From contig JANXRR010000529.1 of NCBI GenBank assembly GCA_025356795.1, positions 1-6,692 of the forward strand: a stretch of DNA of 6,692 bases. Direction: 5' to 3'. This DNA is from Bacteroidia bacterium. Its GTDB lineage: Bacteria; Bacteroidota; Bacteroidia; Cytophagales; Cyclobacteriaceae. Below, one piece after another: positions 1 through 5,990 of this stretch (within the stretch, counting starts at the first letter, position 1; each line of letters begins with the position of its first letter). The position numbers and the translations under genes are program-made. The notes under the pieces were generated by a model. It was not told where the DNA came from. It saw only the letters and a list, made by a program, of their open reading frames with translations, and did no database searches.

Positions 1-795
1 TAATAATAGTGCAAAAATTGGCAGCAAATAAAAAAGAATTTTAGAAAAATTCTCTAAGAATGCTTTGACAAAGTCTTTACCAAATTTGTTTCCATCATTC
101 TTATATCTGTTGTTCAATTCAATAGATCTGGAGGTTATAATTCTCTTCATCCAACTATCCCGATCTTTTTCGGGTTTGAGCTTTTGAAGTGAATCATATT
201 CTTTAGATGTTGCATACTTGACGTCACTAAAGTTAAAATTCATTCCATTATTTTTCTTCGACCGAGATTTTATTGAGTCTGAAGAAGCGGTAATTTTTTT
301 GGCAATAGAATCTTGCCCAACAGCACGAAGAATGGAATCAATTTTTGCTTTTTTTAACTCCTTATTTACTTCCTCTACTTTTTCCTTTGTAGTTTTCTTA
401 TCGGCAGCTGAAATTTTTTTATCAGTATCTGTAAATGAAAAAAAGAGAAGGAAAAAAATAAAGCTGATAAACACATACATCCTGGCCGGGTGATAAAAAC
501 TCTCTCGTTTGCCTTTGTTATATTCAATAGCAAGAAAGCCAGGCCTGGTAATGAGATATTTAGTAGTAAGGAAAAATTTTCCTTCATAACTCCAAAAAGA
601 AGAAATGAAATTGGTCCAGAGTTCTCCTAATGTCTGGCGTTGAGGAATATCCTTCTGCCCACAATGCTGGCAGAATGTATCCATAAGTGGCGTACCACAA
701 TTTAAACAAGAGCTGTTGGGATGCTTGCCTTTAGTGTTCTGTTCCACATCCACAAACCCCTCCGAACCGGGCAACATGTTATCTAATTCACCCAT
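1..795 (-). CDS. DUF3667-type zinc-ribbon membrane protein (N-terminal part, runs off left edge)
   Basis: An ATG at 795-793 opens a frame that stays open for exactly 265 codons to position 1, so the C-terminus is missing. Residues 30-45 form a zinc ribbon, C30-x2-C33-x8-C42-x2-C45, followed by GQ. Residues 74-105 carry the pattern FFLTTKYLITRPG, then an EYNKGKR stretch and YHPARMY, leading into a hydrophobic segment at about 106-121. That order (ribbon, 'RPG', 'GKR', 'P.R.Y', membrane helix) is what I recall of Pfam DUF3667, a Bacteroidetes/proteobacterial family of unknown function. Residues 122-245 are a long, highly charged Lys/Asp/Ser loop. A second hydrophobic segment begins near residue 250. 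The start lies one base after the threonine aldolase stop codon, so the gene is almost certainly cotranscribed with it. There is no Shine-Dalgarno sequence. I propose no function beyond a membrane protein with a cytosolic zinc ribbon. Confidence 0.85.
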   Translation of the reverse strand, partial: MGELDNMLPGSEGFVDVEQNTKGKHPNSSCLNCGTPLMDTFCQHCGQKDIPQRQTLGELWTNFISSFWSYEGKFFLTTKYLITRPGFLAIEYNKGKRESFYHPARMYVFISFIFFLLFFSFTDTDKKISAADKKTTKEKVEEVNKELKKAKIDSILRAVGQDSIAKKITASSDSIKSRSKKNNGMNFNFSDVKYATSKEYDSLQKLKPEKDRDSWMKRIITSRSIELNNRYKNDGNKFGKDFVKAFLENFSKILFYLLPIFALLL

Positions 796-796
796 A

Positions 797-1822
797 TTAA
801 AAATGGATTTTCTTAAAGGTAGTTATCGCTTTGTCTAACATGGCGTCATCAAAATCCAAATGAGTCACTAAACGAATTTCAACTGCACTAAAGGCCAATG
901 CTTTAATGTCACTTTCAGAAAATTTTACCAAACACATTTCAGGTGTAACGCCATCAGCCACCTCAAAGATGACAATATTTGTATCTACTGGCATCACTGA
1001 TTTTACCCAACTAAGTTGATTTAATGTATTGCCAAGTTCCTTTGCGCGCTTGTGATCTTCCTTCAATCTGACAATATGATTATCCAACGCATAAATTCCA
1101 GCGGCAGCCAAATAACCAGCTTGCCTCATGCCACCACCAAAAACCTTGCGTATTCGTCTGGCTTTCAATTCTAATTCTTTTTTGCATGCCAACACCGAGC
1201 CAACGGGTGCGCCCAACCCTTTAGAAAGACAAATAGAAACCGTGTCAAAATACTTCCCCACTTCCGTGGATGCTTCCTCCGTTTCAGTGAGTGCGTTGAA
1301 CAATCGTGCACCATCTAAATGCATAGCTATTCCTTTGCTGCGGCTGAATTCACTTATCTTCTTTATATTATCGAATGTATAATAACTTCCTGCCTCTATC
1401 ACAACCGTATTTTCAAGAGCCACCACCGAAGTTCTGGCCTGATGCACATCATTAATGTTTCCAATAACCGGAGCAATTTCTTCTATCGAAATTCTTCCAC
1501 GATTACCAGATAAAAGTTTTGTGCCAATGTTACTGTTGCCGGCCAGACCTCCCCCTTCATACTTATAAATGTGAGAGCCCTTATAACAGATTACCTCATC
1601 GTATGGCTGAGTCAGTATTTTTATACCAATCTGATTGGTCATTGTGCCCGAAGGACAAAATACGGCTGCTTCCATGCCCAACCATGTTGCACACTTTGCT
1701 TCTAACTTCTTTACCGTTTCATCTTCACCAAAAACATCATCGCCCACTTCAACATTGAACATGGCCTCTTTCATGGCTGACGTTGGCTTTGTTACTGTGT
1801 CGCTCCTTAAGTCAATAACCAT
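797..1822 (-). CDS. ltaE: L-threonine aldolase (low-specificity type), PLP-dependent
   Basis: This 341-residue protein is full length for the family (E. coli LtaE is about 333). It should cleave L-threonine or allo-threonine to glycine and acetaldehyde in the cytoplasm. It is a fold-type I PLP enzyme. The N-terminus has IDLRSDTVTKPT and VGDDVFGEDETV. The PLP-phosphate loop is SGTMTNQ (58-64). H84 lies in GSHIYKYEGGG, where the stacking histidine of the family sits. HLDGAR (168-173) supplies D170 and R173, and the Schiff-base lysine is K201 in SICLSKGLGAPVGS. GGGMRQAG (229-236) and IRLVTHLD near the C-terminus supply the conserved arginines. The oddity is the loop after E137-N138-T139. E. coli and many relatives have ENTHN there, whereas here it reads ENTVVIEAGSYY, so the usual histidine is absent. 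The start at 1822 matches the family N-terminus. A DUF3667 gene follows after one base. Confidence 0.95.
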   Translation of the reverse strand: MVIDLRSDTVTKPTSAMKEAMFNVEVGDDVFGEDETVKKLEAKCATWLGMEAAVFCPSGTMTNQIGIKILTQPYDEVICYKGSHIYKYEGGGLAGNSNIGTKLLSGNRGRISIEEIAPVIGNINDVHQARTSVVALENTVVIEAGSYYTFDNIKKISEFSRSKGIAMHLDGARLFNALTETEEASTEVGKYFDTVSICLSKGLGAPVGSVLACKKELELKARRIRKVFGGGMRQAGYLAAAGIYALDNHIVRLKEDHKRAKELGNTLNQLSWVKSVMPVDTNIVIFEVADGVTPEMCLVKFSESDIKALAFSAVEIRLVTHLDFDDAMLDKAITTFKKIHF

Positions 1823-1832
1823 AGAGAGATTT

Positions 1833-1860
1833 TAGATTTATAATTGAATTAAAAGGTCAA
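1833..1860 (-). promoter_or_regulatory. possible promoter of the threonine aldolase operon
   Basis: On the minus strand a TTG (within TTTGACC, 1860-1858) is followed after 17 bases by TAAATCTA (1840-1833), an imperfect match to the Bacteroidetes -7 box TAnnTTTG. The site lies 10 bases before the ATG, so any leader would be very short. The surroundings are AT-rich, so a chance match is quite possible. Confidence 0.3.
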
Positions 1861-1936
1861 ATTAAATAAAAGCTATTGAAGATGTGTATTTGGGCGCCAG
1901 TTAATAGACAACATTGGTTTGGGTTTCGGAAATCCA

Positions 1937-1968
1937 TTTGCTTTTTAAGCAAAGTCGGTCTACTTTTG
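1937..1968 (+). promoter_or_regulatory. Bacteroidetes-type promoter of tRNA-fMet
   Basis: A TTTG (-33 box, 1937-1940) is followed after 20 bases by TACTTTTG (-7 box TAnnTTTG, 1961-1968). Both boxes are perfect and the spacing is within the known range for this phylum. Transcription should start around 1972-1976, only a few bases before the mature tRNA 5' end at 1978. The -33 box is also the left arm of a perfect 7-3-7 inverted repeat, TTTGCTT/AAGCAAA (1937-1953). Confidence 0.75.
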
Positions 1969-1977
1969 CAGCCACAT

Positions 1978-2050
<73 letters not shown>

Positions 2051-2064
2051 CAAAAACAAATTAT

Positions 2065-2105
2065 AAACCCTTGCATATCAACTTTTGCAAGGGTTTTTGT
2101 TTTTT
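2065..2105 (+). terminator. intrinsic terminator of tRNA-fMet
   Basis: A perfect 11-bp stem, AAACCCTTGCA (2065-2075) and TGCAAGGGTTT (2086-2096), encloses a 10-base loop. It is followed by a T tract interrupted by one G (TTTGTTTTTT up to 2105). It lies 15 bases beyond the tRNA and isolates it from the downstream genes. Confidence 0.92.
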
Positions 2106-2147
2106 GGTGGATTCGACAATCAGAAACTTGCTTGAAAATAGCAACAC

Positions 2148-2532
2148 ATGAAGATTAAGGCTGAAAAAATATGGATTTGGGTTTTTTGTAGTGGCAATGG
2201 TATTTCTGATTTCAAAATTCGCTGGCAGTAAGCTCTCAAGTGACATTAAAGATTGGGGTGCGTTCTCAGATTACCTTATTTCATTGATTAGCGTAATTGT
2301 ATTGATTGTTTTAACTTTTAGAATTGCCCGACTAGAACTACGAGAAAACAAACGAATTGAAAACCTACTAAAATTTTGTGCCGAAAGTGAATTGAATAAC
2401 GCATGGTTACTACCATTGACAAAGCTGGTGAAAAGAAGAAATTACCGTCCATTTTTTCCCGGCTGCAAGTTATGCGTATACCGTTGGCAAGAACACACAG
2501 ATTTTGAAGCAACCACTTGTAAATTAACTTAA
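2148..2532 (+). pseudogene. small two-helix membrane protein, apparently frameshifted and 3'-degenerate
   Basis: Two frames join here. ATG 2148 encodes MKIKAEKIWIWVF, a typical charged start into a membrane helix, and then runs into a stop at 2229-2231. The next frame is open from 2152 to 2532 and continues the helix as VVAMVFLISKF. It then gives DIKDWGAFSDYLISLISVI, a second helix, and RIARLELRENKRIE. Removing one T from the T6 run at 2182-2187 fuses the two frames smoothly. The pattern 'DW..FSDY' followed by a helix and a basic/acidic coil recalls small membrane proteins common in bacterial accessory regions, but I cannot name a family. An intact reading from GTG 2191 (113 residues) is possible but would lack the natural N-terminus. 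After about residue 70 of that frame the protein stops looking natural, and coding-like stretches appear in the other two frames. Alternatives are a sequencing error in the T run or slippage expression. Confidence 0.55.
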
Positions 2533-2537
2533 ACAAC

Positions 2538-3419
2538 ATGTCAACCCCTCACAAATCAGGTTTCGTAAGTATTGTTGGCAAGCCCAACGTAGGCAAATCA
2601 AGCCTTATGAATAAACTGGTAGGCGAAAACCTGTCCATAATCACTGCCAAAGCCCAAACCACGCGCCATCGTATTATGGGTATGTTGAATGGCGATGATT
2701 TTCAAATTGTTTATTCTGATACGCCCGGAATTTTAGAACCCAAATATGAACTCCATCAAGCGATGATGAACTTCGTGAAGGTTTCTCTCGAAGATGCAGA
2801 TTTGATTCTTTTAGTAGTAGAACTGGGGGAGAAATATGATGAGCAATTGTTTGAGCGCTTTAAAACCATATCCACACCGATTCTATTATTGATCAACAAA
2901 ATTGATCTTGCCAAGGGCTCACAAATAGAAGACAAAATCATCTATTGGAAGCAGTTTTTAAATCCAACCGAAATCATTCCTGTCTCCGCTAAGAGTGGCG
3001 AAAATATCGATAAGATATTAACTACTATCAAAAATATGCTACCGGCTCATCCGGCATACTACCCTAAAGATGAGATGACCGATCGATCAGAACGGTTTTT
3101 TGCTTCAGAGATAATCAGGGAAAAAATCTTCATGAACTACGAGCAGGAAATCCCTTACAGTTCAGAAGTTGGCATTGATTCATTCAAAGAAGAAGAAAAC
3201 ATTATCCGCATTCGTGCCATTATTTATGTAGAGCGTGATTCGCAAAAAGGCATTTTGATAGGAAAGGGGGGCAGCTCTCTGAAGAAAGTGGGAACAGAAG
3301 CCCGCGAGGATCTGGAAAAATTCTTCAGCAAGAAAATATTCCTCGAAACTCATGTAAAAGTGGCTGATGACTGGCGCAAACAAAAACAGAAATTGAGGCA
3401 CTTCGGCTACTTCGAGTAA
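2538..3419 (+). CDS. era: GTPase Era, 30S subunit assembly factor
   Basis: A 293-residue protein, normal for Era. The GTPase binds near the 3' end of 16S rRNA and helps the small ribosomal subunit mature. The G domain shows G1 GKPNVGKSS (14-22), the G2 region TTRHRIMG (41-48), G3 DTPG (61-64), G4 NKID (120-123) and G5 SAKSG (150-154). The C-terminal KH domain carries the RNA-binding loop IGKGG (241-245), followed by a normal tail ending WRKQKQKLRHFGYFE. All key residues are present. The ATG is preceded by an AT-rich leader without a Shine-Dalgarno sequence, and I found no convincing promoter in the 40 bases before it. It is followed 77 bases later by der in the same direction; cotranscription of the two assembly GTPases is likely. 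Confidence 0.98.
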   Translation: MSTPHKSGFVSIVGKPNVGKSSLMNKLVGENLSIITAKAQTTRHRIMGMLNGDDFQIVYSDTPGILEPKYELHQAMMNFVKVSLEDADLILLVVELGEKYDEQLFERFKTISTPILLLINKIDLAKGSQIEDKIIYWKQFLNPTEIIPVSAKSGENIDKILTTIKNMLPAHPAYYPKDEMTDRSERFFASEIIREKIFMNYEQEIPYSSEVGIDSFKEEENIIRIRAIIYVERDSQKGILIGKGGSSLKKVGTEAREDLEKFFSKKIFLETHVKVADDWRKQKQKLRHFGYFE

Positions 3420-3496
3420 TTACCCATACATTCAATGGCGTCAATTAGACCATGAAGAGTTAACTTGCACCCCATTTATTAATTTGATCATCAGTC

Positions 3497-4804
3497 ATGT
3501 CAAACATAGTTGCTATTGTAGGAAGGCCAAACGTAGGAAAATCTACCTTTTTTAATCGGTTGGTAGAGCAACGCCAAGCCATTATGGACGATATGCCAGG
3601 CGTAACACGCGATCGTCATTATGGCTATGCCCAATGGTGCGGAGCATTTTTTACCGTTATCGATACAGGTGGTTACGTAACAGGCTCAGACGATAAATTC
3701 GAATTAGAAATCCGCAAGCAAGTAGAAGTAGCCCTCCAAGAAGCAGATATAGTAATCTTTATGGTGGACTGCCGAGATGGCCTTACGGGATACGATAAAG
3801 AATTTGCCAACATCATCAGGAAATCTAAAAAACCAGTACTGGTTGCAGCCAACAAAGCCGATACCCCCGACAAAAGCTCGCTTGCCGCAGAGTTTTACGA
3901 ACTAGGAATGGGGGAAATCTATCCTATTTCATCGTCTAATGGCAGCGGTTCAGGAGAACTTCTGGACGAATTAATCAAGCACCTGCCTTCTGATGGGCTG
4001 GAAAATCCTGATGAGGGAATTCCTCGAATAGCCATTTTAGGTAGGCCAAATGTTGGGAAATCTTCGTTCCTGAATGTTTTAATTGGTAAAGAAAGGAGTA
4101 TTGTTACGGATGAAGCGGGAACCACACGCGATTCCATTGATACACGATATAAAATGTTCGGCAATGATTTTATTCTTACCGATACTGCCGGGATCAGGAA
4201 GAAAACAAAAGTGGTCGAAGATGTGGAATTCTATTCGGTGCTGCGTTCATTGAAGGCACTGGAAGATTGTGATGTTTGCATTATTGTGATTGATGCTGAA
4301 AGAGGGCTTGAATCTCAAGATGTGAATATCATTAGCCTCGCCCAAAAGCAAGGCAAAGGCATTGTAATTATGGTGAATAAATGGGACCTTATTGAGAAAG
4401 ATACCAACACTGCCGAAAAGAGGAGAAAAGAGATGCTGGAGAAACTGGCACCCATTACCTACATACCTTTCATTTTTGCCTCGGTACTGACCAAGCAGCG
4501 AATTTTTCAGGTGATTGAAAAGGCAGTTCAAGTGTTTTTTAACAAAACAAAGAAAATACCTACATCAGCACTCAATGATGGCATGCTGCCGGAGATAGTA
4601 CATTATCCACCGCCATCCATGAAAGGCAAGATGATCCAAATCAAGTATGTTACCCAAGTAGCTGCCAAGGTGCCAACCTTTGCATTTTTTTGTAACCATC
4701 CGCAGTATATCCAAGATTCCTATGTTCGCTTCTTAGAAAATCGTTTGCGCGAGAAGTTCGACTTTGAAGGAGCTCCCGTGAGGTTATTTTTCCGAAAGAA
4801 ATAA
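3497..4804 (+). CDS. der: ribosome-associated double GTPase Der (EngA)
   Basis: A 435-residue protein with the diagnostic tandem G domains of Der, a 50S subunit assembly factor. G domain 1 has GRPNVGKS (9-16), T37, DTGG (56-59) and NKAD (119-122). G domain 2 has GRPNVGKSS (182-190), DTAGI (229-233) and NKWD (294-297). A KH-like C-terminal domain follows from about 355 to the end, closing with GAPVRLFFRKK as the family does. The G5 segments depart from the textbook SAxxG form: domain 1 reads SSSNGSG (145-151) and domain 2 reads ASVLTKQ (328-334). I believe both are Bacteroidetes-like variants rather than defects. The gene sits directly after era. The 77-base gap between them holds no recognisable promoter or terminator. 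Confidence 0.98.
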   Translation: MSNIVAIVGRPNVGKSTFFNRLVEQRQAIMDDMPGVTRDRHYGYAQWCGAFFTVIDTGGYVTGSDDKFELEIRKQVEVALQEADIVIFMVDCRDGLTGYDKEFANIIRKSKKPVLVAANKADTPDKSSLAAEFYELGMGEIYPISSSNGSGSGELLDELIKHLPSDGLENPDEGIPRIAILGRPNVGKSSFLNVLIGKERSIVTDEAGTTRDSIDTRYKMFGNDFILTDTAGIRKKTKVVEDVEFYSVLRSLKALEDCDVCIIVIDAERGLESQDVNIISLAQKQGKGIVIMVNKWDLIEKDTNTAEKRRKEMLEKLAPITYIPFIFASVLTKQRIFQVIEKAVQVFFNKTKKIPTSALNDGMLPEIVHYPPPSMKGKMIQIKYVTQVAAKVPTFAFFCNHPQYIQDSYVRFLENRLREKFDFEGAPVRLFFRKK

Positions 4805-4875
4805 TTGCTTAACTATTTGGTCTTCAAAAACATATTAATGATTGTAAGGAAGGCTAAAATGGAGTTAAAATTTCA

Positions 4876-4899
4876 AGTAATAAATAAAAATTTATTACT
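4876..4899. promoter_or_regulatory. perfect 10-4-10 AT-rich inverted repeat (operator-like)
   Basis: AGTAATAAAT (4876-4885) and ATTTATTACT (4890-4899) are exact reverse complements around AAAA. No T tract follows on the plus strand, so it is a poor intrinsic terminator for der. It lies just upstream of the promoter region of the lipoprotein gene, a position suiting an operator or activator site. A role as a weak der 3'-end hairpin remains possible. Confidence 0.5.
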
Positions 4900-4926
4900 C
4901 CATGCGTTAAAATCCATGGTATAGCT

Positions 4927-4934
4927 TATATTTG
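4927..4934 (+). promoter_or_regulatory. -7 box of the lipoprotein gene promoter
   Basis: TATATTTG matches TAnnTTTG perfectly and lies 25 bases before the ATG at 4960. The -33 region about 20 bases upstream has only GTTA (4906-4909), a weak match to TTG, which would fit a promoter that needs an activator. The expected 5' leader is about 20 bases, A-rich and without a Shine-Dalgarno sequence. Confidence 0.6.
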
Positions 4935-4959
4935 CACCAAAATTTAAAACCTGTAAACT

Positions 4960-5196
4960 ATGAAAAAATTGTTCGCATTATTAATGGTGTGCGGCTTCGC
5001 TGTAGCATTTGTTGCTTGTGGTGGTGGCAAAGCTGCCGAAGAAGCTGCTGCTAAAGCAAAAGCTGATTCAACTAAAATGGCTGATTCAGTAGCAATGGCT
5101 CAAAAAGCTGAAGCTGAAGCTGCGGCTGCAAAAATGAAAGCTGATTCAACTAAAATGGCTGATTCAGTTGCTGCTCTAGCTCCTAAGAAAAAGTAA
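4960..5196 (+). CDS. small Ala/Lys-rich lipoprotein with internal repeat
   Basis: A 78-residue protein. Residues 1-19 form a signal peptide (MKK, then a hydrophobic core) ending in FVA-C20, an acceptable lipobox, so C20 is probably lipidated after signal peptidase II cleavage. GGG follows. The mature part is almost wholly Ala, Lys, Glu, Asp, Ser and Met, strongly predicted by composition to be one long helix. KADSTKMADSV occurs twice (34-44 and 60-70), 26 residues apart, and the chain ends APKKK. The size, N-terminal lipid anchor, single helix and C-terminal lysines resemble E. coli Lpp (Braun lipoprotein, also 78 residues as precursor), but there is no real sequence similarity, so this is analogy only. 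I know of no named family. It has its own promoter upstream and a strong terminator downstream, so it is probably an independent, well-expressed unit. Confidence 0.88.
   Translation: MKKLFALLMVCGFAVAFVACGGGKAAEEAAAKAKADSTKMADSVAMAQKAEAEAAAAKMKADSTKMADSVAALAPKKK
5059..5168 (+). repeat. two exact 32-nt direct repeats inside the lipoprotein gene
   Basis: Bases 5059-5090 and 5137-5168 are identical over 32 nt, starting AAAGCTGATTCA. They are 78 bases (26 codons) apart and in frame. They encode KADSTKMADSV twice. Identity at synonymous positions suggests a recent duplication or gene conversion. Confidence 0.93.
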
Positions 5197-5221
5197 TCTC
5201 TTAGAGATTTTCCCGGGAAAA
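5195..5221. repeat. two inverted repeats between the lipoprotein stop and its terminator
   Basis: AATCTC-TTA-GAGATT (5195-5209) overlaps the stop codon. It is followed at once by TTTTCCCGGGAAAA (5208-5221), a perfect 14-bp palindrome with no spacer. The latter shares its last four bases with the terminator stem. Such a gapless palindrome cannot make a good RNA hairpin, so it fits a protein-binding DNA site better. Confidence 0.6.
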
Positions 5222-5248
5222 GGCTTTAGAATACTAAAGCCTTTTTTT
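5218..5248 (+). terminator. intrinsic terminator after the lipoprotein gene
   Basis: The 12-bp stem AAAAGGCTTTAG (5218-5229) pairs with CTAAAGCCTTTT (5234-5245) around the loop AATA, with the run of seven Ts at 5242-5248. It is strong in the plus direction and, because of its A run, partly bidirectional. It ends six bases before the SprT-like start codon. Confidence 0.92.
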
Positions 5249-5254
5249 ATTTAC

Positions 5255-5878
5255 ATGACTTTAGAAAAAATACAATCCATTCTTCAGCAGCACGCGCCAG
5301 CCCTGGCCATAAACTACTGCCTCGAACTTTGGTTCTTCCACAAATTCGACTTTAAGTTGCGCAAAAGCAGGATTACTAAAATTGGTGATTTTACTTTTAG
5401 AGGTGGAAAAACCCCTAGGATCACGGTTAATCAAGACCTTCATCCATTTATGTTTCTTACCACCTACATTCACGAAGTGGCTCATTTGGAGGTACACCAA
5501 AAATTTGGCAATCGGGTAGAATCTCATGGGCAAGAGTGGAAAAATTGCTTTAAGGAACTCTTAAACCCCATGCTTACCAAAGAAATTTTTCCTAAAGATT
5601 TACTGGAAGGCTTGCAATCACACATGACAGATCCTATGGCTACCACCTTTTCTGATCCTGCCCTCATGAAGATTTTTAGAAAGTATGACGCGAGGGCGCT
5701 GGCCATTACGTTGCTTTCTGATATTCCGGTGGGAAGCACTTTTAGTTTGAGGGGCAGATGGTTTATCAAAGGCGATACACGAAGAACGCGTGTGCTCTGC
5801 CAAGAATTAAAATCTAAAAAGAAATATCTAGTGCCTGTAGATGCGCCTGTGGAGAATGTTCAATTGAGCCTTCTTTGA
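5255..5878 (+). CDS. SprT-like zinc metalloprotease domain protein
   Basis: A 207-residue protein with the SprT-like active site: HEVAH at 73-77 (zinc ligands H73 and H77, catalytic E74) and a third ligand H91 in SHGQEWKNCF, spaced as in SprT/Spartan proteins. Upstream, FRGGKTPRITVNQDLH (48-63) matches the strand before the catalytic helix. Eukaryotic Spartan degrades DNA-protein crosslinks, whereas the bacterial role is not established, so I name only the domain. The classical C-terminal zinc ribbon is missing. The tail (about 158-207) has the related pattern FSLRGRWFIKGDTRRTRVLCQ but a single Cys (C182) and no CxxC pairs. There is no signal peptide, so it should be cytosolic. The start codon lies just behind a strong terminator, leaving no room for a promoter between them, so expression needs read-through or a promoter inside the preceding gene. 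Confidence 0.9.
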   Translation: MTLEKIQSILQQHAPALAINYCLELWFFHKFDFKLRKSRITKIGDFTFRGGKTPRITVNQDLHPFMFLTTYIHEVAHLEVHQKFGNRVESHGQEWKNCFKELLNPMLTKEIFPKDLLEGLQSHMTDPMATTFSDPALMKIFRKYDARALAITLLSDIPVGSTFSLRGRWFIKGDTRRTRVLCQELKSKKKYLVPVDAPVENVQLSLL

Positions 5879-5980
5879 GTAGCCACCTTATTACAAAAAA
5901 CACAAAAATTATGTAAACACGATTTAGAGCCTAGTATCTTTTTTATTAAACATAGCTCTTTATCAAAAATTGAAGCGCCA
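5879..5980. other. convergent intergenic spacer
   Basis: About 100 AT-rich bases separate the SprT-like stop from the methyltransferase stop. I see no gene and no good plus-strand terminator here. Confidence 0.7.
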
Positions 5981-5990
5981 TTAATCGCTT
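5965..5990 (-). terminator. weak terminator of the RNA methyltransferase gene
   Basis: Read on the minus strand, AAGCG (5990-5986) and CGCTT (5977-5973) can pair around an 8-base loop, followed by CAATTTTT. The 5-bp stem overlaps the stop codon and is short, so this is tentative. Confidence 0.35.

Noticed and set aside
218..493. Plus-strand 91-codon frame at the left end
   Set aside because: It is the antisense shadow of the DUF3667 gene, whose zinc ribbon and membrane segments are clear on the minus strand.
375..587. Minus-strand 70-codon frame at the left end
   Set aside because: It is a shifted frame inside the DUF3667 coding region; the true frame keeps the family motifs across the same bases.
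2403..2507. 34-codon ORF beginning MVTTIDKAG, similar to the opening of AbrB/MazE-type antitoxins
   Set aside because: Only the TIDKAG string is shared; the following KxxxP pattern of swapped-hairpin antitoxins is not convincing and no toxin follows. I kept it only as part of the degenerate region.
3479..3486. Candidate -7 box TTAATTTG just before der
   Set aside because: It lacks the A of TAnnTTTG, the nearest TTG is only 11 bases upstream, and der most likely shares the era transcript.
3929..3949. Loss of function in Der from non-canonical G5 motifs
   Set aside because: G1, G3 and G4 are intact in both domains, G5 is the most variable motif, and the forms seen look lineage-typical.
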